Shown one piece after another: positions 23,211 through 30,768 of a DNA stretch of 32,674 nucleotides. How positions within the stretch are numbered: position 1 is the first letter of the stretch; each line of letters begins with the position of its first letter. This stretch comes from LH-M37 sp032251315. GTDB lineage: Bacteria; Pseudomonadota; Gammaproteobacteria; SZUA-229. Made by a program: the position numbers and the translations under genes. A model generated the notes under the pieces. The model searched no databases, had not been told where the DNA came from, and saw only the letters and a program-made list of their open reading frames with translations. The stretch is taken from the NCBI GenBank assembly GCA_032251315.1, contig JAVVEE010000023.1, forward strand, positions 1-32,674. Reading direction: 5' to 3'.

Positions 23211-24440
23211 ATGGAACGTAAAGTCAGTACATTTGAACTAAAAGTGGGCATGCACGTTTCTAATCTTGATCGTCCGTGGCTGGACACCCCCTTCCTGCTT
23301 CAGGGTTTTAATATCAGGAATAATGATGAAATCCAGGCCCTGCAACAGCACTGCCGCTATGTTTTCATCGACATCGAGCAGGGTGAGTCAGCCGCCTCCT
23401 ATATGGATGAAGAACCCTATCTGCCCAGCAATCAGTATGTTGAAGAATTTCTCGAGGGCGGCAAGAAAAAAGTTACTTATGAAGAAAAGCAGTCGGTATT
23501 TCATGAGCTTCCTGCCGCCGAGTCGGCCCTGGAAACAGCCTCTGACAAGGTCGCTCAGCTAATGGACCAACTGAGAGCCGGCGACAATCTGGACATCGCC
23601 GCCGTGCGCAACGCCGTTCAGCCCATTCTGGAAAGTGTTATCCGTAACTCTGATGCGCTGCTGTGGGTTTCGGAGATGCAGAAAAAGGATGAATACACCT
23701 ATTCCCACGCTCTGGATAATTGTGCACTCTCCATTGCCTTTGGGCGACATCTCGGTCTTTACAAAGAGGACTTAAGAACTCTTTCCATGGGGCTGCTATT
23801 AATGGATGTGGGCAAAGTCAAAGTTTCCGATGAGATTCTCAATAAATTTGGCACCTTGAGCGTCAACGAATTCGAAGAGATGAAAAGTCATGTTCACTAC
23901 GGCGTAGAGCTGCTGCAGCAATCGCCTGGCATTAATGAGACCATCATCAATGTCGTCTTAACCCATCATGAACGCTACGATGGCAGCGGTTATCCCAGCG
24001 GTTTAAAAGGCAAGGAGGTGCCGGTTTACGGTCGCATTGCCGCCATCATTGACTGCTACACCGCCATGACGCGCACCAGTAAACACCGCACTGCTATCGC
24101 TCCCCACAAAGCTTTGCAGACTATTTATAACTGGCGAAATAAATACTTCCAGAACGAGCTGGTGGAACAGTTCCTGCAGTGCCTGGGCGTCTACCCGACC
24201 GGCTCGCTGGTCGAAATGTCATCCGGTGAAGTGGGCATGATCATGTCCCAGAACCGGACGCAGCGGCTCAAACCCAAAATCATGATGCTTCTGGACGAAA
24301 ACAAAAAGCCCTACGAGGTCAGCAAGATCGTTGACCTGACCATACAAACGAAGGATGCCAGCGGCCTGGATTTCACCATCATCAGCGGGCTCCAGCCGGG
24401 TGCCTACGGCATCGACCCCACCAAGGTACTCGGTGACTGA
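23211..24440 (+). CDS. DUF3391/HD-GYP-domain protein with an altered HD motif
   Basis: A cytoplasmic protein of 409 residues. The N-terminal DUF3391 domain (about 1-135, starting KVSTFELKVGMHVSNLDRPW) leads to an HD-GYP domain (about 150-345), the class that hydrolyses cyclic di-GMP. Visible landmarks are YSHALDN (His166), HVHYG, LTHHERYDGSGYP (His252, His253, GYP 260-262) and AAIIDCYTAM (Asp281). The HD pair itself reads MDVGK (Met198-Asp199) rather than HDxGK, so one expected metal ligand is missing and catalysis may be weakened or lost. A C-terminal beta-domain (about 345-409) follows. It is a single gene 147 nt after bpt. Confidence 0.9.
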   Translation: MERKVSTFELKVGMHVSNLDRPWLDTPFLLQGFNIRNNDEIQALQQHCRYVFIDIEQGESAASYMDEEPYLPSNQYVEEFLEGGKKKVTYEEKQSVFHELPAAESALETASDKVAQLMDQLRAGDNLDIAAVRNAVQPILESVIRNSDALLWVSEMQKKDEYTYSHALDNCALSIAFGRHLGLYKEDLRTLSMGLLLMDVGKVKVSDEILNKFGTLSVNEFEEMKSHVHYGVELLQQSPGINETIINVVLTHHERYDGSGYPSGLKGKEVPVYGRIAAIIDCYTAMTRTSKHRTAIAPHKALQTIYNWRNKYFQNELVEQFLQCLGVYPTGSLVEMSSGEVGMIMSQNRTQRLKPKIMMLLDENKKPYEVSKIVDLTIQTKDASGLDFTIISGLQPGAYGIDPTKVLGD

Positions 24441-24515
24441 TCAGCGGGAATCAGAAGTAATAACCTTTGCAATCATGCCTTTTTCAAAGCCGGCGCCGTG
24501 CTAACATCCGCCACC

Positions 24516-24824
24516 ATGAACCAACAAGATACCATTACCGAAAAATTACAGCAGGCGTTCTCACCCGAGCACCTGGAAGTCATCAACGAAAGTCACATGC
24601 ACAGTGGCCCGGCGACTGAATCGCATTTCAAAGTGGTCATTGTGTGTGATGATTTCAAGGGAAAAATGCTGCTCGCCCGCCACCGCCTGGTCAACAAGGT
24701 ACTGGAAGAGGAGCTCAGTGGCGGCATCCACGCGCTGGCGCTGCACACCATGACCATGGAAGAGTGGTTTGAAAAAGGTCAGGCTCCCGCTTCACCAGCC
24801 TGCGCCGGTGCCGACAAGCACTAA
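24516..24824 (+). CDS. bolA: BolA-family protein
   Basis: A small cytoplasmic protein that pairs with monothiol glutaredoxins to bind [2Fe-2S] clusters and affects cell shape and envelope stress. It has the BolA fold signatures HMHSGPATESHFKVVIV, FKGKMLLARHRLV and GGIHALALHTMTMEEW. The conserved His in HALALHTMT is the cluster-ligand region. The C-terminus has a short Ala/Pro-rich tail with one Cys. The ATG at 24516 gives the normal N-terminus, 102 residues; the GTG at 24498 would add six. A monothiol glutaredoxin partner is not in the window. Confidence 0.93.
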   Translation: MNQQDTITEKLQQAFSPEHLEVINESHMHSGPATESHFKVVIVCDDFKGKMLLARHRLVNKVLEEELSGGIHALALHTMTMEEWFEKGQAPASPACAGADKH

Positions 24825-24832
24825 ATCCCCAC

Positions 24833-25072
24833 CTATTCCTTATCGGCCGATGTGATTTTCAGCACGAACTGCCGGTACAAGCGGATAATTAGAATCGCTG
24901 CGGGCGTGGCGTGCATAAACAGGTCGAAAATGTCGATAGGCCGCTGCAAGCTGCCGTCGGTGAGCATGCCCAGTTTCTCGATCAGATGCGGCGTTGCATT
25001 GAATGGCAATACCGCCATCATTATCGCGACGATGGCCAGTGGTGCCATGGCTATTTTATCTATCCACTTCAT
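24833..25072 (-). CDS. Small two-span inner-membrane protein downstream of gshA
   Basis: A 79-residue hydrophobic protein with two likely membrane spans (about 8-25 and 49-66). A conserved-looking loop joins them, with PHLIEKLGMLTDGSLQRPID (28-47) and IFDLFMHATP. I associate this pattern with short proteins that databases label 'RND transporter', but at this size it cannot be a transporter by itself. AGGAATAACC precedes the ATG. It begins 45 nt after the gshA stop on the same strand and may be co-transcribed. The function is unknown. Confidence 0.72.
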   Translation of the reverse strand: MKWIDKIAMAPLAIVAIMMAVLPFNATPHLIEKLGMLTDGSLQRPIDIFDLFMHATPAAILIIRLYRQFVLKITSADKE

Positions 25073-25117
25073 AGGTTATTCCTGTTTAATTTTTTATGGG
25101 CAACTGAGCGGTTACCC

Positions 25118-26695
25118 TTAGCTTCGGGCAAAATATTGCTGCAAATAATCATCAAAACTCAAGATGTCGGCGGCCTCTATCTCCTGCTGGTGAGCCAGCG
25201 ACTCACGGCTCATCGATTCAAAAAACTGCTGGCGTTCCGCTGGTAGTTTTCGGGCTTCGAAATAATCCTGATACTGCAATGATTTACGCTGCGCAAAGTG
25301 GAAGAAGCCTTCGCCATTTTTACGCATCTCGTCCAGCATTCTGGCCGACGAGGTTAGGGACAGATCGTTAATGGATTCGATCTGCGCATGCAGACTCTTT
25401 GAGTAGGCTTCACAGTGATTGACTTCATCCAGCAGTCGGGCCACTTCGCGCATCCCCTCACACAGCTCCAGCGCCCAGTCCCTGAGCGGCACGGATTGGT
25501 CGTGCCGGCTCAAGGTGAGACCCGGCTGTCGCCCGGCATGTGCCACCTGAATCAGATTCATGTCGACTTCGTTCATTTCCATTTCACTTAAAGCCGGACT
25601 CTCCTGCAGCAGGCAGAACAGGACAAAAATTTCCAGAAAATAGAGCTGCTCCTCATTGATGCCCAGTGGATCGAAAGCGTTGACATCAATCGAGCGGATT
25701 TCAACGTAGGCGATACCGCGTTTGCGCAGCGCGGTGGTCGGCTTCTCGTCTTTTTGGGTAATCTGTTTGGGCCGGACGGTGCTGTAATACTCGTTTTCGA
25801 TTTGCAGTATGTTGGCGTTCAGCTGCTGGTACTCCCCATTCACCTTCACCCCCATCTCCTCATAGGATGCAAAAGGCGTGGCGATCGCACACTGCAAACT
25901 TTTTATATAGTTATCCAGCGAACTATAGTCGGCCTTGATGCCGGCCATGTCTTCCTGACTGTTGGTGTAGCCGATATCGCCCATGCGCAAGGAGGTGGCG
26001 TAGGGTTCGTACAGAGTGCTCTCATCGAACTCGGCGAGCATGGCGGGCTTGTCCTGCAGAAAAGATTTACAGACGGCGGGCGAGGCGCCAAACAGACAGG
26101 GAATCATCCAGCCGTACCGGAGCATGTTTCGCACCAGCCCCATATACTGCTCGGAGATGAAGGTCTGCCTCGACAGAGTACTTTTCTCCATCGCCTGATA
26201 CAGGTCCCAGAAGGAGTCCGCCACTGAATAATTAAAATGGATGCCCGCAATCACCTGCATGGTCTGGCCGTAACGGCGGCCCAGGCCACGACGATACACC
26301 GTTTTCATGGTGCCGACATTGGAACTGCCATATTGCGCGATAGGAATACCGCCATCGCCGCGCACCACACAGGGCATGCTGGTCGCCCACAGAATTTCAT
26401 TATCCAGTTTCGAATAGACAAACTTGTGAATATCATCAAGATAGTTCAGCGCCTCTTTCACCGATTTGCAGGGTGGCGTGATCAGCTCAAGCAGGGCTTC
26501 AGAAAAATCGGTAGTGATGCATGGATGGGTCAGGGGCGAGCCCAACGCAGGAGGATGCGGTGTCTGTGAAATCGAGCCGTTTTCGGCCACGCGCAGGCAC
26601 TCTTTTTCGAGACCAATCAGCGACTCAGACAGACAGGCGGCCCGGCCTGAATCGGCAATCTGCTGCAAGCGTGTTTTTAGAGATTCATACATCAT
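25118..26695 (-). CDS. gshA: Glutamate-cysteine ligase (type I)
   Basis: First step of glutathione synthesis: ATP-dependent joining of glutamate and cysteine in the cytoplasm. The 525 residues are close to E. coli GshA (518). Signatures visible are LIGLEKECLRV near the N-terminus, ITTDFSEALLELITPP, ATSMPCVV, YGQTMQVIAGIHFNYSV, FGASPAVCKSF, and YVEIRSIDVNAFDPLGI. The ATG at 26695 has AAGGAA at good spacing. gshB is not in the window. Confidence 0.96.
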   Translation of the reverse strand: MMYESLKTRLQQIADSGRAACLSESLIGLEKECLRVAENGSISQTPHPPALGSPLTHPCITTDFSEALLELITPPCKSVKEALNYLDDIHKFVYSKLDNEILWATSMPCVVRGDGGIPIAQYGSSNVGTMKTVYRRGLGRRYGQTMQVIAGIHFNYSVADSFWDLYQAMEKSTLSRQTFISEQYMGLVRNMLRYGWMIPCLFGASPAVCKSFLQDKPAMLAEFDESTLYEPYATSLRMGDIGYTNSQEDMAGIKADYSSLDNYIKSLQCAIATPFASYEEMGVKVNGEYQQLNANILQIENEYYSTVRPKQITQKDEKPTTALRKRGIAYVEIRSIDVNAFDPLGINEEQLYFLEIFVLFCLLQESPALSEMEMNEVDMNLIQVAHAGRQPGLTLSRHDQSVPLRDWALELCEGMREVARLLDEVNHCEAYSKSLHAQIESINDLSLTSSARMLDEMRKNGEGFFHFAQRKSLQYQDYFEARKLPAERQQFFESMSRESLAHQQEIEAADILSFDDYLQQYFARS

Positions 26696-26806
26696 TTATT
26701 TCCTTGCTCGGACACTGACATAAACGCAAATACCAACCAGTCAGTATATTAACCGGCGATTATACACGCTTTAATTCGACAGAAATGAAGCCGGTTTTGG
26801 CACAAA

Positions 26807-27151
26807 TCAGCTATACGACGGCTGCACGCGCAGCCGGGGTTTTTCTGCTGGTTCAGCCCCGTTTTGCTTCAGAGACTGCTTCGGAATCACCGCATAAACA
26901 AACTCACAATCCAGCGCCTGCGCAGCCTTTTGCATCATCTTCAGGGTGAGCGCACCATGCTCCTCATCACGCTCCATCATGGAAATTCTTGCCGGGCTGA
27001 CCCCCATGCGCCGGGCCAGCTCGACGCCCTTCAGTTTCTGTGCCCGCCGCACTCCCCGTAACCAGGATGTCTGCACCATGATCTCGGCCCAGGCTACGCG
27101 ATTAGCTTGCACCCAATGCTCCAGTCTGATGAGAAAACGTTGATCTATCAT
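26807..27151 (-). CDS. XRE-family regulator, mobile mystery protein A-like
   Basis: A 114-residue DNA-binding protein. The helix-turn-helix spans about 30-90 (WLRGVRRAQKLKGVELARRM, then GVSPARISMMERDE). It is followed by LTLKMMQKAAQALDCEFVYA, the pattern of TIGR02612 'mobile mystery protein A', whose partner B is a Fic-domain protein. No Fic gene lies downstream; the next gene is gshA. The Fic partner appears to be lost or never present. AAGGTG precedes the ATG. Tandem palindromes directly upstream suggest autoregulation. An antitoxin-like regulator left behind on its own is a reasonable reading. Confidence 0.82.
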   Translation of the reverse strand: MIDQRFLIRLEHWVQANRVAWAEIMVQTSWLRGVRRAQKLKGVELARRMGVSPARISMMERDEEHGALTLKMMQKAAQALDCEFVYAVIPKQSLKQNGAEPAEKPRLRVQPSYS

Positions 27152-27167
27152 AAAACACCTTTTGGCT

Positions 27168-27208
27168 AATTATTAATGCATAGATTAATTATTAATGTAT
27201 ACATTAAC
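27168..27208. promoter_or_regulatory. Tandem operator-like palindromes upstream of the XRE regulator
   Basis: Two contiguous 19-bp copies beginning TAATTATTAATG lie about 15-55 nt upstream of the regulator's ATG. The copy farther from the gene contains a perfect 16-bp palindrome, TTAATGTATACATTAA (near 27192-27207); the nearer copy is an imperfect version with a GCATAG centre. Spacing of the two centres is about two helical turns, as expected for cooperative binding of a small HTH repressor. Confidence 0.6.
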
Positions 27209-27365
27209 TTTAAAGGTAGAACCATGCAACCGACCTATGGGCTTTCTTAATAACGCCCGGAAGACCTCAATATGGACTGGCTTGAACAGCCTTCATCCAT
27301 CAACGGCATGACTTCACCAGTGCTAATAATGCACTGATCATCATTGCGGACAAATTTCAGGCCAT

Positions 27366-27393
27366 AAAAAGCCCGTGAAATCACGGGCTTTTT
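27366..27393. terminator. Bidirectional terminator after the peroxiredoxin gene
   Basis: Perfect 8-bp arms GCCCGTGA (27371-27378) and TCACGGGC (27381-27388) have a 2-nt loop, with AAAAA on one side and TTTTT on the other. It lies 22 nt past the minus-strand peroxiredoxin stop. 27209-27365 has only very short open frames. Confidence 0.85.
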
Positions 27394-27415
27394 ATGTTCA
27401 GCAAAAAAAACGAAT

Positions 27416-28021
27416 TTACAATTTATCCGATTCTGCTGCCAGGTACTCAGCGACACCCGCAGGTGTTGCATTCATGCCTTTGTCGCCTTTATGCCAGCCG
27501 GCTGGACAGACTTCGCCATGCTCTTCTGTGAATTGCAGCGCGTCGATCATGCGCAGCATTTCATCAATGTTGCGGCCCAGCGGCAGGTCGTTCACCACCT
27601 GGTGGCGCACCATACCGGCCTTGTCGATAAGGAAGGAGGCACGGAAGGCGACGTTGCCATCCGGGGTCTCGGCATCGTAGGCCTTGCAGATGGCGTGGTT
27701 CATGTCAGCCACCAGCGTGTACTTAACCGGGCCAATACCACCAGCATTGATCGGGGTATTGCGCCAGGCGTTGTGAGTGAAGTGCGAATCGATGGAAACG
27801 CCGATCACTTCCACGCCACGTTTGGTGAATTCTTCCAGACGGTGATCAAAAGCGATCAACTCGGACGGACATACAAAAGTAAAATCCAGCGGGTAAAAGA
27901 AGATAACCGCGTACTTACCGCTGGTGGCCTGCTTAAAGTTAAAATCTTCAACGATTTCACCACTGCCTAAAACAGCCGCTGCGGTAAAATCCGGGGCTTC
28001 GCGTCCTACTAATACAGCCAT
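27416..28021 (-). CDS. Typical 2-Cys peroxiredoxin (AhpC/TSA family)
   Basis: Reduces H2O2 and organic peroxides in the cytoplasm, using thioredoxin or a related reductant. The 201-residue protein has the peroxidatic Cys51 in FYPLDFTFVCPSE and the resolving Cys172 in GEVCPAGW. A GGIG motif (94-97) and a C-terminal AEYL resemble the GG[LVI]G and YF features that make eukaryotic-type Prx proteins sensitive to over-oxidation. Sequence style is Prx1/TSA-like rather than E. coli AhpC, and no ahpF is adjacent. GGAG precedes the ATG. It is a single gene ending at the hairpin 27366-27393. Confidence 0.93.
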   Translation of the reverse strand: MAVLVGREAPDFTAAAVLGSGEIVEDFNFKQATSGKYAVIFFYPLDFTFVCPSELIAFDHRLEEFTKRGVEVIGVSIDSHFTHNAWRNTPINAGGIGPVKYTLVADMNHAICKAYDAETPDGNVAFRASFLIDKAGMVRHQVVNDLPLGRNIDEMLRMIDALQFTEEHGEVCPAGWHKGDKGMNATPAGVAEYLAAESDKL

Positions 28022-28123
28022 GTCAGACTCCTATTATGGGTTAATTAAATTGGGCTGGTTATTATAAACCAAAACAGGCCAAAATATAGACTCTGTCTAA
28101 ATATTTTGAATATCGCTTGCAAA

Positions 28124-28672
28124 TCATTGACTTATAAGTAACCGAATAAACTGTAGATAAGCCGCCTGATCCCACTCGCGACCACCAACGGCCTGATAAC
28201 GCACCCTGCCTTCCGGGTCGATGAGGAATGTTGTCGGCAAGCCACGGGGGCTCCACATTTCAGTAATCTGGCCGTCCGTGTCCATCAGGCTGGTCAGATT
28301 AGGCGCGACAATACCCAGAAACTTGAAAATGGTATCTTCCTCCTCGGCGACATTCACTAGTACAAAATGCAGCTTGTCGGCATCGAGGGTTTTCGATAGC
28401 GCCTCAATCGTCGGCATCTCTTTACGGCAGGGTCCGCACCAGCTCGCCCAGAAGTGCAGGAAAACCCAGCGGCCACGCGTACTTTTCAGATTGAACTCAG
28501 CGCCATCAATATCTTCCAGCTCGAAATTGGGTGCCTGCCCGATACTGTATTCGCGAATACCAAATGGCAGTTCCGGCTCCCTGGCGGCTACACTGTCCAA
28601 GAGCAATAGCATCAGCAGGGTCGATAACAGCATAAAACTTTGCACGCTGACCAGGCGGTGACGATATTTCAT
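28124..28672 (-). CDS. TlpA-like periplasmic thioredoxin-fold protein
   Basis: A 182-residue membrane-anchored or exported thiol protein. It has an N-terminal hydrophobic segment (about 11-30) and then a TlpA/ResA-type domain with APNFELEDIDGAEF, FWASWCGPCRKEMP (Cys79, Cys82) and GLPTTFLIDPEGRV (cis-Pro). Such proteins reduce disulfides in the periplasm, for example for cytochrome c or copper-site maturation. The ATG at 28672 overlaps the previous stop (ATGA) and has GAGGA upstream, so translation is coupled. It is the third gene of trhP - periplasmic protein - tlpA-like. Confidence 0.9.
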   Translation of the reverse strand: MKYRHRLVSVQSFMLLSTLLMLLLLDSVAAREPELPFGIREYSIGQAPNFELEDIDGAEFNLKSTRGRWVFLHFWASWCGPCRKEMPTIEALSKTLDADKLHFVLVNVAEEEDTIFKFLGIVAPNLTSLMDTDGQITEMWSPRGLPTTFLIDPEGRVRYQAVGGREWDQAAYLQFIRLLISQ

Positions 28673-29193
28673 GGTGCATCCTCGGCGCAATAGAGCTGAT
28701 CGTAGCGGATATGGATAGGCTCGCCTTCCTCGTTTTCACCGGTGGCAAAACGAGCATCCAGGCTTATCTTTTCGCTGGTAAACGGCAGGATGAGATTGCC
28801 GCCTTCGCGTTCTCCGGGCAGATAGTCCAGCGTTTCAGGAATCAAAGTCCAGCGAAACGTGGACTGGTAACGCAAAGGTATGTCCATCGCCTGCCAGCGC
28901 TGCTGCCACTGGTCACGATGCTGACGCTCAATCACCTTACCGTTAACGCTAAATTGCCAGTTGTCCAGATTCAGCCAGATTTTCTGCCGACCGGTATTGG
29001 TGATGCCCACGGTAATGAAGCACTGTTTTTTCAGAATGTCGCGCATGGCTTTGGGGAAACCGCGCGCCTCATAGAATGACCCCATCTGTTCAGGTGCGCG
29101 CGGGGTAAATTCGATCGTCAGCTGCTCGTTTACTACGGTCAGCGGCAAGCTGGCTTGCGCCGCCAATGCAACTGAAAAAATCATCCCCAGCAT
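28669..29193 (-). CDS. Exported protein of unknown function paired with a TlpA-like protein
   Basis: A 174-residue protein with a short signal peptide (about 1-14, MLGMIFSVALAAQA) and a beta-rich mature part. It has two cysteines, in KKQCFITVG and at the end (YCAED). The NTGRQKIWLNLDNWQFSVNG stretch suggests an immunoglobulin-like fold, but I do not recognise a family. It lies 21 nt after trhP and overlaps the tlpA-like gene by 4 nt. The cysteines and the coupling suggest it could be a client or partner of the TlpA-like reductase. Confidence 0.78.
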   Translation of the reverse strand: MLGMIFSVALAAQASLPLTVVNEQLTIEFTPRAPEQMGSFYEARGFPKAMRDILKKQCFITVGITNTGRQKIWLNLDNWQFSVNGKVIERQHRDQWQQRWQAMDIPLRYQSTFRWTLIPETLDYLPGEREGGNLILPFTSEKISLDARFATGENEEGEPIHIRYDQLYCAEDAP

Positions 29194-29214
29194 GTTGATC
29201 TCCGGCCCGGCATA

Positions 29215-30597
29215 TTAAATATATCGGGCCAGCAGACATTTTTCAGTAGTGCCTTCGGGCAACTGCATTTTTACGAAGTAACCACTGCCCAATGCCGATT
29301 CCATGGCTTTGCCGTACTGGTCCTGCATGCTCTCGACCACAATATCGTGATTGCCCTGGGGCGTGACCAGTTCAAGCTTGTCACCGACGCTGAATTTGTT
29401 TTTCACTTCGATTTCGGCGATACCGGAAGCGGCATCGTAAGACAGCACCTCGCCCACAAAATTTTGCTGACGACTTTTGGAGTGGCTGTCCATGTAGTTT
29501 TGATAATCATGGGTATGGTGGCGCTCGAAGAAACCGTCGGTATAACCGCGGTTGGCCAGATTTTCCAGATCACCCAGCAGTGCCGGATTGAAGGTTTCAC
29601 CCCGTTCTGCCGCATCAATCGCCTGTCGATAGGTCTGGGCGGTACGCGCTACATAATAATGCGACTTGGTGCGGCCTTCGATCTTCAGACAATCAACACC
29701 GATCTCCACCAGTTTCTGCACATGCTCGATGGCGCGCAGGTCTTTGGAGTTCATGATATAGGTGCCGTGCTCGTCTTCCATGATCGGCATCTGCTCGCCG
29801 GGTCGGCCCTTCTCTTCCAGCAGATAAACCTCATCCGCGCCTGCGCTACGCACGCCGTCGCCGATCTCTGAAGAACTCATGGCCGAGGCACTCATCACCG
29901 GCGCAGCGCCGCTGCCACAGGATGATTCAGCGACCGGTTTGTACACGCCTTCAGCATTTTCCTCGGCGGCGGTGGCCTTGTACTCCCAACGACAGGAGTT
30001 GGTACAGGTGCCCTGATTGGGATCGCGATGATTGAAATAACCCGAGAGCAGGCAGCGACCGGAATAGGCGATGCACAGTGCGCCGTGGACAAATACCTCC
30101 AGTTCGATATCGGGACACTGCTGGCGAATCTCGGCAACCTCATCCAGTGACAGTTCGCGCGACAGAATAATGCGCTCGATGCCCTGCTGCTGCCAGAATT
30201 TCACCGTGGCGTAATTCACCGTATTGGCCTGCACCGAAAGATGGATCGGCATCTCCGGCCAGGTTTCCCGCACCATCATGATCAGGCCGGGGTCGGCCAT
30301 GATCAGCGCATCCGGTTGCATGGCAATCACCGGCGCCAGATCGGCGAGATAGGTTTTCACCTTGCTGTTATGCGGCATCAAGTTGGAGGTGAGGAAAAAT
30401 TTCTTGCCCAGGTCGTGGGCCTCTTTAATACCGATGGCGAGGTTCTCATCCTGAAAATCATTATTGCGCACGCGCAGGCTGTAACGCGGCTGGCCGGCGT
30501 AGACTGCATCCGCGCCGTAGGCGAAAGCGTAACGCATATTTCTAAGGGTGCCTGCGGGGCTGAGTAACTCTGTTTTCATCTGCTTCGTATTCATCAT
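29215..30597 (-). CDS. trhP: U32-family tRNA hydroxylation protein (YegQ/TrhP)
   Basis: A U32 'peptidase' of the YegQ type. In E. coli this protein, TrhP, takes part in prephenate-dependent 5-hydroxylation of wobble uridine in tRNA and is not a protease in practice. The 460-residue protein opens with ELLSPAGTLRNMRYAFAYGA and has the U32 signature EVFVHGALCIAYSGRC (167-182). Cys175, Cys182, Cys198 and Cys202 form the Fe-S/iron ligand set. Further landmarks are EDEHGTYIMNSKDLRAIEHV and IEGRTKSHYYVARTAQ. A Ser/Ala-rich stretch at about 221-252 looks like an insertion relative to E. coli. Two ATGs are stacked at 30597 and 30594. It is the first gene of a three-gene unit. Confidence 0.93.
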   Translation of the reverse strand: MMNTKQMKTELLSPAGTLRNMRYAFAYGADAVYAGQPRYSLRVRNNDFQDENLAIGIKEAHDLGKKFFLTSNLMPHNSKVKTYLADLAPVIAMQPDALIMADPGLIMMVRETWPEMPIHLSVQANTVNYATVKFWQQQGIERIILSRELSLDEVAEIRQQCPDIELEVFVHGALCIAYSGRCLLSGYFNHRDPNQGTCTNSCRWEYKATAAEENAEGVYKPVAESSCGSGAAPVMSASAMSSSEIGDGVRSAGADEVYLLEEKGRPGEQMPIMEDEHGTYIMNSKDLRAIEHVQKLVEIGVDCLKIEGRTKSHYYVARTAQTYRQAIDAAERGETFNPALLGDLENLANRGYTDGFFERHHTHDYQNYMDSHSKSRQQNFVGEVLSYDAASGIAEIEVKNKFSVGDKLELVTPQGNHDIVVESMQDQYGKAMESALGSGYFVKMQLPEGTTEKCLLARYI

Positions 30598-30732
30598 GGC
30601 TATTTTCTGAGGCGCATTCTAGCACTGGATAACGCCACAAAGCGCGTGACTTGCATGTGGGTATAGTTCGGTAGTCTGAGGTATTTTCGTTGATGAGCGT
30701 TTGGCAAAATCGCCATTAAGCCGGCTTCGCTG

Positions 30733-30738
30733 TATAAT
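30733..30738 (+). promoter_or_regulatory. Candidate -10 box of the DUF1015 gene
   Basis: TATAAT lies 30 nt before the ATG at 30769, in the region divergent from trhP. A TTGGCA at 30701-30706 is too far away (26 nt) to be its -35, so the promoter call rests on the -10 alone. Confidence 0.35.
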
Positions 30739-30768
30739 TTGCCTTCCCGAAATTTAAGAAGAAGAGCC

